DNA from: Acidimicrobiaceae bacterium
Lineage (GTDB): Bacteria > Actinomycetota > Acidimicrobiia > Acidimicrobiales > Palsa-688
Length of the DNA: 37,377 nt
Reading direction: 5' to 3'
Assembly (NCBI GenBank): GCA_003158835.1
Contig: PMLI01000351.1
Coordinates: forward strand, 1-37,377
Both the position numbers and the translations under genes were made by a program. Each line of letters begins with the position of its first letter. Position 1 is the first letter of the stretch. The notes below the pieces were generated by a model, which was not told the origin of the DNA, searched no databases, and saw nothing but the letters and a program-made list of their open reading frames with translations. Shown in pieces: positions 19,400-27,407 of this stretch.

Positions 19400-21520
19400 C
19401 TACCGCGCGACCAGCGCGCACCGGCAGTTCACGATCTCGGCCGCTCCGCCCTGCGGGTCGCCGGGGTACTGGAGCGCGGCGCCGGACGGGGACACGAACG
19501 TGTCGTGGATCCCGACGGGCCCGGCCGCCTCGATGGCGACGTGGGTGTCGCGGACCTTGTTGTCCCGCGAGGACAGCCAGCCCTTCTGCTCGACGCCAGT
19601 CTTCTCCATGCCGTCGAAGGCCCCGGCGTTGGACGCGCCGATCACTTCCGTGCGCGCGATGCGCTCGGCCCGCGCGTCCACGGCGAACTTGTAGACCTCG
19701 TCGATCCGGTCCGTGATCTGCGCGATGGTCTCCCCCGCGCCGAACCCGCCGGCGACGGCCTGGCCCACGCCCTCGACCACGGCGTCGGAGATCTGCTCGA
19801 GCGTGTAGGCGTTGGCCTCCTGCACGAGCTTGACCTTCTTCGCCTCGATCCACGCCAGCGCGTGCGGGTCCTGCAGGTTGAAATCGAAGCCGGGCTTGAC
19901 CTTGCGGGCGGTGGCGACGGCGAAGTCGAAGTAGGTGCCCCGGATGTGGCGGTCCGCGGCCTGGCCCATCAGGTCGTTCTCCTTCTGGATGTCGAACACG
20001 AGGTGGACCACGGCGTCGGTGTTCTTGGCGCGGACGGCGAAGGTCTTGCCCACGAACTGGGCGGCGTGGTCCTCGACGGCCTTGACGACCCGGCGCCTCT
20101 GGCCCTTGAAGAACCCGCGCATGGAGGTGATGAAGGACTCCTCGTGCGGCACGAGCTTGGCGTCGAACGCTTTCCAGGCCGCGTCGCGCATCGCTTCCTC
20201 GTCGGCCTTGACCGCCTTGGTCAGGCCCTTGGCGGGCGGTGGCGGTGGCGCGTTGGGGTCCGCGGGAACGGCGCCGGTGCCCGGGTCCGGCGTGGTGTAG
20301 CGCGGCCGCGCGACGTCGCCGCCCTCGACCTGCTCGAAGGGGAGGTCCAGCTTCGTGATGATGTCGTTGATGGGGACACCCGCGTTGACGTAGACCATGA
20401 CCGTGTCGGCCCGGTCCTTCTCGTTGGCGCGGAGGGCCTCGACCGTGGACGTGTCCGCCTGGAACACGGTCTTGGCGTCGCCCGTCGTCTGCCGGGCCCG
20501 GAGCGTGAGCGTGTCGCCGTAGCTGGTCAGGCGCGGGATGATGTTGTTCGTCCAGAAGGCGCGCATCTGCTCCTTCATGTTGGAGTAGTTGGCGAACTCG
20601 AGGAGGCCGACCACCGAGGGCGGGACGTTGAACGCGGCCAGCACCTCGTCGCGGACCTGCTTGCGGAGGTTGACGAAGTCCATGTCCTTGATGTTGGCGG
20701 TGAGCTGGCGGTACTTCACGCCGCCGTCCATGATGGCCGTGCTGCCGTTGTTGGCGTTGCCCGCGTACATCTTTTTCCAGGCCGCCATCAGCTTGCGCTT
20801 GGTGTCCGACTCCAGCGCCTGGTCCGTCTCGAGGACGCCGTCGAGCTTGGCCCCGTTGGCGAAGAAGGCTTTGTTCCACATCATGGCGTTGAGGTCGGAG
20901 GTGATCGCGTTGACGATGGGCTGGATGGCGCCCTGGCCGTAGTGCAGCGACGTGGGGCTGGCGTCCCGGAAGTGCATGATCTCGTCGGCCTCGAACCGGA
21001 TCAGGTGGCCGGCCACGTCGTAGATGTAGTGGTCGATGAACTTGGCCTTGGTGGTGACGGGGCGCACGTGGCCCGCGGGGAGGGGCCAGATCTCCTTGAC
21101 CTCCTTGCCGCCCAGGCGCTCTAGGGCGTAGTACGCGTTGCCGGTCAACGGTTGCGTCAGGAAGGTGAACTCCCGCAGGTTCCGGCCGGTCATGTACGGG
21201 TTGGGGTTCATCAGGAGTTTGTGGAAGGCGTGCGTCTCGTTGAGGGTCCACTTGCCCTCGGGGTCCTGGACGTAGGGGAGGATGTCGACGCTCGTCGCCG
21301 CCGTGGCGATGGCGCGGACGCAGGCGTAGACCCAGACGTGGAGGCCGTAGGCCTCGCTGACGTCGCTGAAGGGGATCGGTTGCGGGATGCCGCTCTCGAA
21401 CTGGGTGTCCGGCTCGTCGCCCTGGGACCGCAGCTCCTTGGCGCGCGCGTTCGGGTTGGCGCGCAGGGCCTTGAGCAGGTCGCGCTCGGCCGGGTCGAGG
21501 CGCATCGAGACGCGCTTCAC
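19400..21520 (-). CDS. Portal protein fused to a Mu F-like minor head domain, 706 aa
   Basis: Residues about 40-410 match the HK97-type portal: ACVRAIATAATSVD, LLMNPNPYMTG, LTGNAYYALERLG, DEIMHFRDASPTSLHYGQ, then FNVPPSVVGLLEF. A Pro-rich linker (about 412-435) follows. The last 110 residues carry the phage Mu gpF/SPP1 gp7 head-morphogenesis signature: ARTEVIGASNAGAFDGM, KGWLSSRDNKVRDTH and the closing NCRCALVA. Separate portal and MuF genes are the usual case, so a single-chain fusion is notable. There is no stop or frameshift between the domains. The ring would form the DNA gate and the MuF part would face the head interior. Confidence 0.88.
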   Translation of the reverse strand: MKRVSMRLDPAERDLLKALRANPNARAKELRSQGDEPDTQFESGIPQPIPFSDVSEAYGLHVWVYACVRAIATAATSVDILPYVQDPEGKWTLNETHAFHKLLMNPNPYMTGRNLREFTFLTQPLTGNAYYALERLGGKEVKEIWPLPAGHVRPVTTKAKFIDHYIYDVAGHLIRFEADEIMHFRDASPTSLHYGQGAIQPIVNAITSDLNAMMWNKAFFANGAKLDGVLETDQALESDTKRKLMAAWKKMYAGNANNGSTAIMDGGVKYRQLTANIKDMDFVNLRKQVRDEVLAAFNVPPSVVGLLEFANYSNMKEQMRAFWTNNIIPRLTSYGDTLTLRARQTTGDAKTVFQADTSTVEALRANEKDRADTVMVYVNAGVPINDIITKLDLPFEQVEGGDVARPRYTTPDPGTGAVPADPNAPPPPPAKGLTKAVKADEEAMRDAAWKAFDAKLVPHEESFITSMRGFFKGQRRRVVKAVEDHAAQFVGKTFAVRAKNTDAVVHLVFDIQKENDLMGQAADRHIRGTYFDFAVATARKVKPGFDFNLQDPHALAWIEAKKVKLVQEANAYTLEQISDAVVEGVGQAVAGGFGAGETIAQITDRIDEVYKFAVDARAERIARTEVIGASNAGAFDGMEKTGVEQKGWLSSRDNKVRDTHVAIEAAGPVGIHDTFVSPSGAALQYPGDPQGGAAEIVNCRCALVAR

Positions 21521-21837
21521 GCGTGCGCCGCCTGCGGCGGCAGTGCCGCACGGCGCTGCTTCTCGGCCTCTTGGGCGCGGACCTGGTTGAGGTGAGCGGG
21601 GCAGGCGAAGACGCCGCCGACGCGCTTGAGCGGGCCCCGCGTGGACGTGCAGGCCTCACAGAGGCGGGTGCCGCGGGCGCGCAGGTTCTGCTTCACGGCC
21701 TGGAAGGTGGCGACGGTGGACCGCTCGAGGATGTAGGCGTTGAAGGGCTCGGGGTGCAGGGCGACGGACCACTCGAGGAACTTGCCGGCCAGCCAGAACA
21801 GGCCGGCGCGCCAGAGCCAGCGCGCGGCCTTAATCAT
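21517..21837 (-). CDS. Small CxxC...CxxH protein with N-terminal hydrophobic helix, 106 aa
   Basis: Residues about 5-25 (WLWRAGLFWLAGKFLEW) are amphipathic or membrane-seeking. The middle has an ALHPEPF element. Residues about 60-83 carry CEAC, fifteen residues, then CPAH, matching the end of the 18541-18777 protein. Likely a zinc-binding fold. It overlaps the portal gene by 4 nt and the large terminase gene by 8 nt, so it is expressed with the packaging genes. The function is unknown. Confidence 0.65.
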   Translation of the reverse strand: MIKAARWLWRAGLFWLAGKFLEWSVALHPEPFNAYILERSTVATFQAVKQNLRARGTRLCEACTSTRGPLKRVGGVFACPAHLNQVRAQEAEKQRRAALPPQAAHA

Positions 21838-23074
21838 TGTCGAAGACCATGATGCTCGGGATCGCCCCGATCTTCTTGGCCCGACTGTAGATCCCGTACC
21901 GCTTGGCGTCCATCAGGTGGTCCATGAATTTCACCGGTTCGTCGAGGATGTGGCCGTTCTTGTCGGTCTTCCACTTGTAGCTGGCCCGTTCTTTGTTCAG
22001 GTCGACGTTGTCGGACATCGTATAGAATTTCAGCCTTTGGCACAAATCAATCCCGGGCTTCACGTCCTTGTCCGCCGAGTGGACGTTGAACCCGGCCTTG
22101 CAGAACTCCTCGATGCGGGCGGGCTCCGCGGCGTCGGCGTAGAAGGGGCGGCGCCAGTGCTTCTTGTTGGGGATGACCCGCTTCACCTCCTCGATCAGGT
22201 CCGCGTTCGTGAGGCCGGTCTTGTAGATCAGCTGCCGCAGGTAGTGATGCACCTTGTCCTTCTGGTTGATCTCGAGCAGGGCGGACGGGTTGTTGAAGCC
22301 GAAGTCGAGCCCATAGAACGTGTCGTCGAACTCCTCCGGGAAGGCGGGCACGACGACGTAGGGGTTGTAGATGACGTTCGTCAGCTTGCCGAACTTGCCC
22401 TCGGCGTAGATCTGGTGGGCGTTCGGGTCCTGGTCCTTGAGGCCCTCGAGGACCGCGATGTACTCGGCGGACAGGAACGGGTTGTCCCGGTAGGTGGACT
22501 CGATGAGGTCGACGCGGCCCTTGAAGGCGGGCGAGAGGATCAGCTGCTGGTTGATCCACCCGTCCTCGTCAGTGGGGTTGAGGGACAGGAATATCTGGTT
22601 GGGCTCCCCCGGCGCGCAGGGCGCGCTCATGCGGGTCTGCAGGATGAGGAAGTCGTTCCAGTCGAACTCGCTGGCCTCCTCCATCCAGATGTCGTTCCAC
22701 TCGGTCGACTTGATCTTCTCGGGGTCGTCGATGGCCATGAAGGCCATGAAGGCGCCGGTCCACGGGCAGGTGATGAGGTGGGCCACCTTGTCGTGGTGGA
22801 GGCGCGGCAGGTAGCCGTAGGCAGACAGGAGGTCGACGACCAGCTTGTAGGCGGTGATGCGGAGGGCCGGGAACGTTTTCCGCGAGACGAGGATCTTCCG
22901 GTCCCGGCGCGTGATGAGGCGCTGCACCAGCAGCTGCGCGATGGAGTAGCTCTTGGTGGAGCGGGCGCCGCCGACGTTGACCGGGAACTGGGCGGTCGAC
23001 CGGTAGTTGCGGTCGAAGACCCGGGTGACCTTAACCCGCCGGGGGTCGAGGCTTGGGGGGTTCGACGAGCTCAT
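21830..23074 (-). CDS. terL: Terminase large subunit, 414 aa
   Basis: This is the packaging motor. The ATPase domain shows the Walker A variant GGARSTKS (35-42) and a Walker B strand ending in IWMEEA (Glu132/Glu133). The nuclease domain has the first catalytic Asp257 in YGLDFGF, Asp314 in YADAAEP, and Asp385/Asp389 in MDHLMDAKRYG, the RNase H-like set of the Terminase_3/PBSX group. The length of 414 is typical. The start at 23074 makes a 44-nt overlap with the small-subunit gene. No later start is available before the conserved region. Confidence 0.93.
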   Translation of the reverse strand: MSSSNPPSLDPRRVKVTRVFDRNYRSTAQFPVNVGGARSTKSYSIAQLLVQRLITRRDRKILVSRKTFPALRITAYKLVVDLLSAYGYLPRLHHDKVAHLITCPWTGAFMAFMAIDDPEKIKSTEWNDIWMEEASEFDWNDFLILQTRMSAPCAPGEPNQIFLSLNPTDEDGWINQQLILSPAFKGRVDLIESTYRDNPFLSAEYIAVLEGLKDQDPNAHQIYAEGKFGKLTNVIYNPYVVVPAFPEEFDDTFYGLDFGFNNPSALLEINQKDKVHHYLRQLIYKTGLTNADLIEEVKRVIPNKKHWRRPFYADAAEPARIEEFCKAGFNVHSADKDVKPGIDLCQRLKFYTMSDNVDLNKERASYKWKTDKNGHILDEPVKFMDHLMDAKRYGIYSRAKKIGAIPSIMVFDND

Positions 23075-23402
23075 AGGTGATCCCGATCGGCGGCGCGTCC
23101 TCCCCGCCGACCAGCTCGACGCGCTGCGTGGCCTTGCCCTCGATGGCTTCGCGGATCTCCTTGGCCGCGGGGGAGTTGCCCTTGATGATGGCCATCTGGA
23201 ACTGGCGCAGGGCCACGGCGTCCCGGTACTTGGCGCCCTTGGGCAGCTTCAGCTTGGCCCGCAGATCCTCCGGCAGGGGCAGGTCCGCGACCGCCTCGTA
23301 GGCGTCCGAGATGGGCCGCCGCTTGGGCCGGCCGCTCGGGTTGCCCGACTGGCCCGGCTTGAAGGGGATCAGGTTCTGCGGGTTACCTCGGGGGTTGGCC
23401 AT
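23031..23402 (-). CDS. Terminase small subunit-like DUF5681 protein, 123 aa
   Basis: The N-terminus has the DUF5681 signature (FKPGQSGNPSGRPK), common in phage and prophage genes next to large terminases. It is followed by helices suited to DNA binding and oligomerisation. The ATG at 23402 was chosen over one 27 nt upstream because AGGAG lies just before it. It overlaps the methyltransferase gene by 20 nt and the large-terminase gene by 44 nt. The packaging-recognition role is inferred from position and domain. Confidence 0.8.
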   Translation of the reverse strand: MANPRGNPQNLIPFKPGQSGNPSGRPKRRPISDAYEAVADLPLPEDLRAKLKLPKGAKYRDAVALRQFQMAIIKGNSPAAKEIREAIEGKATQRVELVGGEDAPPIGITYELVEPPKPRPPAG

Positions 23403-24879
23403 TCCCTGCTCCTTTCGTTGTTCCCACAAATTGTTTCACGTGGCACCTCGGGTCGCCGGCGGCCACGGCCTTCTTGCCGGTCATGGTCTGCCAGCGGTGG
23501 ACGATGATGTCGCAGTAGGCCGGGGACAGCTCGAGGCCGTAGCCGCGACGGCCGTGCAGCTCGGCGGCCACCAGGGTCGTGCCGGATCCCAGGAACGGGT
23601 CCAGGACCACGTCGCCCGGGTCGGAGTAGGCCTTGACGAAGAACTCCGGGAGGCCGACGGGGTAGGCGGCGCCGTGGCCCAGGGCCTCGCGGTTCTTGCC
23701 CACGCTCAACACGTTGGACGGGTACGCGAGGCCCGCCTTGACGTCGAGGTCCTGGCCGTCAAAGACGCCCCCTCGGGGCAGCCCCTGCCCCTGCGTCCCG
23801 CCGACCCCCTCGTGCGCCTGCCTGCCTGCCGACTTCCTGTGCTTGTTTTTGCCGTGCATTTTCTTGCCGTCGTTCTGCGACGTGTGGTCCCCGCCCCAGT
23901 CCGGGATGTCCTCGCTGGCGTGGCGGACCGCGTCCGGCCGGAACTTATGGGCGCCGCGGGTGAGCTGGAAGACGGGCTCCCACCCGTTCTTGAACCGGTT
24001 GACGACGCCCTTGGGGGTGCCGCCGTGGACCCAGGCGAACTCGTCCACGAACCGCCAGCCCCACTCCCGGGCCAGGCGGAGGACCAGGTCCTTGACGTAG
24101 GGGTGGCGCTGGCCGTCCTGGCAGTGTTCCTTGAGGTTCAGGAAGAACGACCCGTCCGGGGCCAGGTGGCGGGCGAGGTTGGCCTGGAGGGGGCGGAACC
24201 ACTCGCCGTAGGCCTCGGGGAGGACCGGTACGAACCCGCTGTCGCCGTCGTACTCGCGCTGCGCGGCGTAGGGCGGGGAGGTGACGACCAGGTGGACGGC
24301 CTCCCCGGCCAGGAGGCGGGCGACGTCAGCGGGCTCGCGGCAGTCGCCGCACAGGAGGCGGTGCGACCCCAGGTGCCAGAGGGTGCCCTTCTTGGTGACC
24401 GGCTTGGCCGGGGGCGCGATGACCTCCCCGGTGTCCGGCGCCTCCGGTTCCCCCTGGGCCGCCTTCTCGAAGTCGACCAAGTCCTTGACCTGGGCCTCGT
24501 CGAACCCGGTCAGGCCGACGTCCAGGTCGCCCGCGTCGAGGGCTACCAGCAGCTCGGTCAGCTTCGGGAAGTCCCACTCCCCGGTGATCCGGTTCAGCGC
24601 GACGTTGAGGGCGCGCTCCTCGTTGGGCGGGAGGTCCACGACGCGGACCCGGACGCGCTCGACGCCGAGGTCCTTGAGGACCGCGTACCGCTGGTGGCCG
24701 CCCACGAGGTTGCCGGACCGTTTGTTCCAGACCAGCGGGTCGACCAGGCCGAAGTGTTCCAGGGACCGCCGGATGTCCTGGTAGGCCTTGTCGGTGGGCT
24801 GCAGCGCCTTGCGCGGGTTGTACCGCGCCGGGGAGATCTTGGCGAGGGGGAGCTCGACTTCCGGGGCTTCGGTCTTCAC
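23383..24879 (-). CDS. ParB-domain/DNA methyltransferase fusion (N4-C or N6-A), 498 aa
   Basis: Residues 9-110 form a ParB/Srx-like domain (SPARYNPRK, GGHQRYAVL at 60-68). Residues about 165-470 are an amino-methyltransferase with motif IV TSPPY (200-204) before motif I DPFLGSGTT (427-435), the beta-class order. Such ParB-methylase fusions are common in phages and are thought to protect DNA from host restriction. No partner endonuclease is present. GTG at 24879 follows GGAGG and immediately follows the upstream stop. The last 20 nt overlap the small-terminase start, which ties methylation to packaging genes. Confidence 0.9.
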   Translation of the reverse strand: MKTEAPEVELPLAKISPARYNPRKALQPTDKAYQDIRRSLEHFGLVDPLVWNKRSGNLVGGHQRYAVLKDLGVERVRVRVVDLPPNEERALNVALNRITGEWDFPKLTELLVALDAGDLDVGLTGFDEAQVKDLVDFEKAAQGEPEAPDTGEVIAPPAKPVTKKGTLWHLGSHRLLCGDCREPADVARLLAGEAVHLVVTSPPYAAQREYDGDSGFVPVLPEAYGEWFRPLQANLARHLAPDGSFFLNLKEHCQDGQRHPYVKDLVLRLAREWGWRFVDEFAWVHGGTPKGVVNRFKNGWEPVFQLTRGAHKFRPDAVRHASEDIPDWGGDHTSQNDGKKMHGKNKHRKSAGRQAHEGVGGTQGQGLPRGGVFDGQDLDVKAGLAYPSNVLSVGKNREALGHGAAYPVGLPEFFVKAYSDPGDVVLDPFLGSGTTLVAAELHGRRGYGLELSPAYCDIIVHRWQTMTGKKAVAAGDPRCHVKQFVGTTKGAGNGQPPR

Positions 24880-25137
24880 TCAGGCCTCCACGAAGATGGT
24901 GTGCGCGCAGGGGCAGTGGTCGGCGCACTTGCCGCAAAAGAAACAATGCCCGACGACCAGTTGCTGTGGGCAGCTGCAGGACCAGAGCAGGTGGCCCTGG
25001 CTGGCGAAGCTCTTGCCACCGCCACGCCCGCTGCGGTTCCGGGCCCCCACGAGCAAGACGCGCTGACGGCAACAGGCGCACCGCGGGCTGCGGTAGATCG
25101 GTCCCTCGTCGCCCTCGCGCACGGAGTCGGCCGGCAT
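24880..25137 (-). CDS. Cys-rich protein with ferredoxin-type CxxCxxCxxxCP motif, 85 aa
   Basis: Ten cysteines occur in 85 residues. Residues 65-76 read CFFCGKCADHCP, exactly the spacing of a 4Fe-4S ferredoxin cluster. The other cysteines (20, 22, 23, 54, 56) form tighter pairs that look more like a zinc knuckle. Which metal is bound cannot be told from sequence. It heads the late operon, directly before the methyltransferase. The ATG at 25137 has AGGAG rather close (3-4 bases). Confidence 0.6.
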   Translation of the reverse strand: MPADSVREGDEGPIYRSPRCACCRQRVLLVGARNRSGRGGGKSFASQGHLLWSCSCPQQLVVGHCFFCGKCADHCPCAHTIFVEA

Positions 25138-25145
25138 CGGCTCCT

Positions 25146-25174
25146 ATGGTATATCGGTTTCAACGTCTTGTCGA
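25146..25174 (-). promoter_or_regulatory. Possible promoter for the packaging/late operon
   Basis: TCGACA (complement of 25169-25174) and TACCAT (complement of 25146-25151) are 17 nt apart. The GATATACCATA context resembles GATATACAATA of the 1469 promoter in the same register. It overlaps the end of the upstream gene, and the predicted start would fall almost at the ATG, beyond the ribosome binding site, so it may be false. Confidence 0.35.
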
Positions 25175-25333
25175 GGGCGTGACCCGCTGCGCGAGGAAGC
25201 CCGCCATCTCCTGCTTGGCCTCCAGCACCAGTTCTTCCAGGGCGGCGCGCATCTCCTGCCACTTGGGGAGCGTCTCGGGCGGGACGTCGTAGTAGCGCGG
25301 GCCGTACTTCCGCATGAACTCGTCGACGGTCAC
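25160..25333 (-). CDS. Hypothetical protein, 57 aa
   Basis: The GTG at 25333 overlaps the upstream stop as GTGA. An ATG 18 nt further in is an alternative. The protein is a short helical polypeptide (MTVDEFMRKYGPRYY, then a KWQEMRAALEELVLEAKQEM helix), probably forming a helical hairpin or coiled coil. Family unknown. It is the last gene before the 22-nt gap preceding the late region. Confidence 0.6.
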   Translation of the reverse strand: MTVDEFMRKYGPRYYDVPPETLPKWQEMRAALEELVLEAKQEMAGFLAQRVTPSTRR

Positions 25334-25635
25334 CGGCGCGCCCGCCCGCCGCGCGACACCGAGATGGTGTAGGCGCGGACCTCGCCCGGCCGGAGCGGCG
25401 GGCCTTCGATGACGTTCACGTAGGTGGTGGTCGTGACCCACACCTCGCGGTCCTCCAGATCCCGCCGGTGCCGGACGGCCTGGGCCAGCCGCGTGTTGCC
25501 GCGCCGGTACCGCCACTCCTGGGCCGCGATCACCATCTCGAAGGCGCCGAAGCCGATCAGGACGTAGAGCTCGAAGCCGAGCAGGAAGATGGCCGGGAGG
25601 CGGGCGCGGAGGCCTTGGGAGATGCCGGGCCTCAT
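25330..25635 (-). CDS. Single-TM hypothetical protein, 101 aa
   Basis: The ATG at 25635 overlaps the upstream stop as ATGA. One hydrophobic helix (about residues 14-37, PAIFLLGFELYVLIGFGAFEMVI) is followed by a basic, soluble part with WRYRRGN and EVWVTTTTYVNVI strands. The positive charges after the helix suggest the C-terminus stays in the cytoplasm. The function is unknown. Confidence 0.6.
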   Translation of the reverse strand: MRPGISQGLRARLPAIFLLGFELYVLIGFGAFEMVIAAQEWRYRRGNTRLAQAVRHRRDLEDREVWVTTTTYVNVIEGPPLRPGEVRAYTISVSRGGRARR

Positions 25636-25928
25636 TGGAACGGCTCGAGCGTGCCGAAGACGTCCTTCCCGGCCGCGATCTCGCCCAGCACGAGCAGCCG
25701 CAGCTCCTCTGCCGCGCCCTGGGCGCCGCGGAACGCCACCGCGCACCGCTTGATGGCCTCGAGCCGGGCGTTCCCCTTGAGCCACAGCGTCGGGTCCATC
25801 AGGTGCGCGGTGGCCTCCGTGTGCTCGATGCAGTTGAGGAACCCCACCAGGTCCAACATGAGGACGTCCTTGCACATCTCCACCACGGCGTTCTGCGTGG
25901 CCTTGTATTGGTCGTCGGTCATGGTCAT
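25632..25928 (-). CDS. Hypothetical helical protein, 98 aa
   Basis: The ATG at 25928 overlaps the upstream stop (TGATG) and has a GGAGGTG site. A second ATG six bases on is also possible. The protein is all-helical, with a short NCIEH segment and a C-terminal AAEELRLLVLGEI helix. No motif is recognised. It is part of the tightly coupled accessory gene string. Confidence 0.6.
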   Translation of the reverse strand: MTMTDDQYKATQNAVVEMCKDVLMLDLVGFLNCIEHTEATAHLMDPTLWLKGNARLEAIKRCAVAFRGAQGAAEELRLLVLGEIAAGKDVFGTLEPFQ

Positions 25929-26320
25929 CAGCGCACCTCCATGTGCAGGCCAAACTCGGCCCACTGCTCGATGCAGAGGATGGGCTTGCCGAGGTCACGG
26001 GCGAAGGACAACTCCGCCGTCACGCCGACCGATCGGTCCCACCCCTCGAGCTTCAGCACCACGAGCCGGTCGCACCGCTCCAGCATGGGGAAGTCCAGGG
26101 CGCGCCAGAACTCCCACTCGCGCGGGAACGTATAGAGCAGGGAGGTCGGGTGGTTGTGGACGATTGGGGAGTAGACAACGACCTTGCGGCCGTTCCATTC
26201 CCGGACGTCCATCATCGACTCGGCGACGCAATGCATCGCGGCGCGGTAGCGTGCCTCGCGCACCCGCGCATCGGTGTGGTTGTATGGGCTGGCCAGATAG
26301 ATCAATTCAGACGCGCTCAT
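25928..26320 (-). CDS. DUF1937 / nucleoside deoxyribosyltransferase-like protein, 130 aa
   Basis: The protein begins IYLASPYNH (residues 7-15), has VVYSPIVHNHP near 48-58, and later RCDRLVVLKLEGWDRSVG with a following TAEL, the pattern of DUF1937 proteins, which share the Rossmann-like fold of nucleoside 2-deoxyribosyltransferases. Relatives act on N-glycosidic bonds of nucleosides or nucleotides; the exact substrate here is unknown. It lies beside the cytosine methyltransferase, so a nucleotide or DNA-modification role is possible. ATG at 26320; it overlaps the upstream gene by 4 nt. Confidence 0.75.
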   Translation of the reverse strand: MSASELIYLASPYNHTDARVREARYRAAMHCVAESMMDVREWNGRKVVVYSPIVHNHPTSLLYTFPREWEFWRALDFPMLERCDRLVVLKLEGWDRSVGVTAELSFARDLGKPILCIEQWAEFGLHMEVR

Positions 26321-27057
26321 CGTGGAACCTCCTGTGGTTTGGTTGTGGCCAGCGCTTCGCGCACGGCGCGCGCAATGGCCCTACCCATCGGAAGAGGGAC
26401 ACCGTTGCCGACCATTCTGTACTTGCCGTTGGAAGTGAAGACGGTATAACCGGCCAGGAAATCTTTGGGCAGGCCCTGCAATTCACAGAACCGCTGAAAG
26501 TCGCGCCGCGGCTTGTGGACCGAGTGGCATTTGCCATCCTGCCGGCGGTTGACGATCTGGCCACTCCGCCCCTCGGACGCCAGGCACGCGCCTTCACGCG
26601 TCATGGTTTCCAGGGCGACGGTGTGTGGCTCAAGCCGGCGCCCCCCCCCGAGATGTCCGAACTGGAACACACGCCGACGGGATTGCTCTTCCCCGAGCCA
26701 TCGGTTGTCCAGTGTGGCGCGCGTGACGGTGTATCCATCGAGCTGAACGTCCGGGACCTGTGGGACGTTCTCCATCAGGAACCAGTCAGGGCGGGCCTCA
26801 TCCACGCACCGCACGAACTCCGGCACCAGATCCTCTGCGATTTTGTTTCCGATGTGCTTGTTGAGGGCCGAGAAGAACGAGTGAGCCTGGCAAGGCGGGC
26901 CGCCGATCACGCCGGCGAACTTGCCCGGCGGCGGCCGGAACTTCTTCACGTCGCCGCCCCACAGCATGTCAGGCCCACGGACCACGCACCATCCATCCTC
27001 CTCGAAGGCTCTGTCGAGCAGGCCGATGCCTGGGAAGAGAGATAGGACGAGCTTCAC
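26317..27057 (-). CDS. DNA cytosine-5 methyltransferase, 246 aa
   Basis: Clear C5-MTase motifs: I SLFPGIGLLDRAF (6-18), IV GGPPCQAHS with nucleophile Cys56, VI ENVP (96-99), VIII QSRRR (125-129), and X GNGVPLPMGRAI near the end. The variable target-recognition part between VIII and IX is short, so the whole enzyme is smaller than the usual 330-400 residues. No restriction partner is nearby, so it is an orphan enzyme, probably protecting phage DNA. GTG at 27057 overlaps the upstream stop as GTGA. Confidence 0.92.
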   Translation of the reverse strand: MKLVLSLFPGIGLLDRAFEEDGWCVVRGPDMLWGGDVKKFRPPPGKFAGVIGGPPCQAHSFFSALNKHIGNKIAEDLVPEFVRCVDEARPDWFLMENVPQVPDVQLDGYTVTRATLDNRWLGEEQSRRRVFQFGHLGGGRRLEPHTVALETMTREGACLASEGRSGQIVNRRQDGKCHSVHKPRRDFQRFCELQGLPKDFLAGYTVFTSNGKYRMVGNGVPLPMGRAIARAVREALATTKPQEVPR

Positions 27058-27407
27058 AGGAACGATGTCTCCCGCTCGGACTTCTTGGGCTCGGCGGTGA
27101 CGCCCATGAGGAACTCGACGTCGACCACCGCGCCCGACTCCAGCTGATCGAAGTGTTCCTCGATGTGCTTGTGGGCCACCGTCATCGTGCGCGCGGTCCC
27201 GGTCCACGCGTAAGGGTCGGACGTGGCGAAGCCTTCACCGCCGTCGACGCGCAGGAGCGTGACGAATCGCCGCTGCGCCTCCGGCACGATCCCGTAGCCC
27301 GCGCGCCCGAACAGGTACCGGTCGCCCTCGCATCCAGGCTCGAGCCGCACGGCCATGACTGGGATGAACGTGCCCTTGTCGCGGATTTCAAACGTCTTGG
27401 CGATCAT
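27054..27407 (-). CDS. Hypothetical phage protein, 117 aa
   Basis: The ATG at 27407 shares a base with the upstream stop (TGATG). The N-terminus (MIAKTFEIRDKGTFIPVMAV) resembles a family of small phage proteins of unknown function that I recall as beginning similarly. The fold looks beta-rich with a TVAHKHIEEHFDQL helix at about 78-91. There are no catalytic motifs. It is coupled to the C5-methyltransferase gene through a 4-nt overlap. Confidence 0.65.
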   Translation of the reverse strand: MIAKTFEIRDKGTFIPVMAVRLEPGCEGDRYLFGRAGYGIVPEAQRRFVTLLRVDGGEGFATSDPYAWTGTARTMTVAHKHIEEHFDQLESGAVVDVEFLMGVTAEPKKSERETSFL

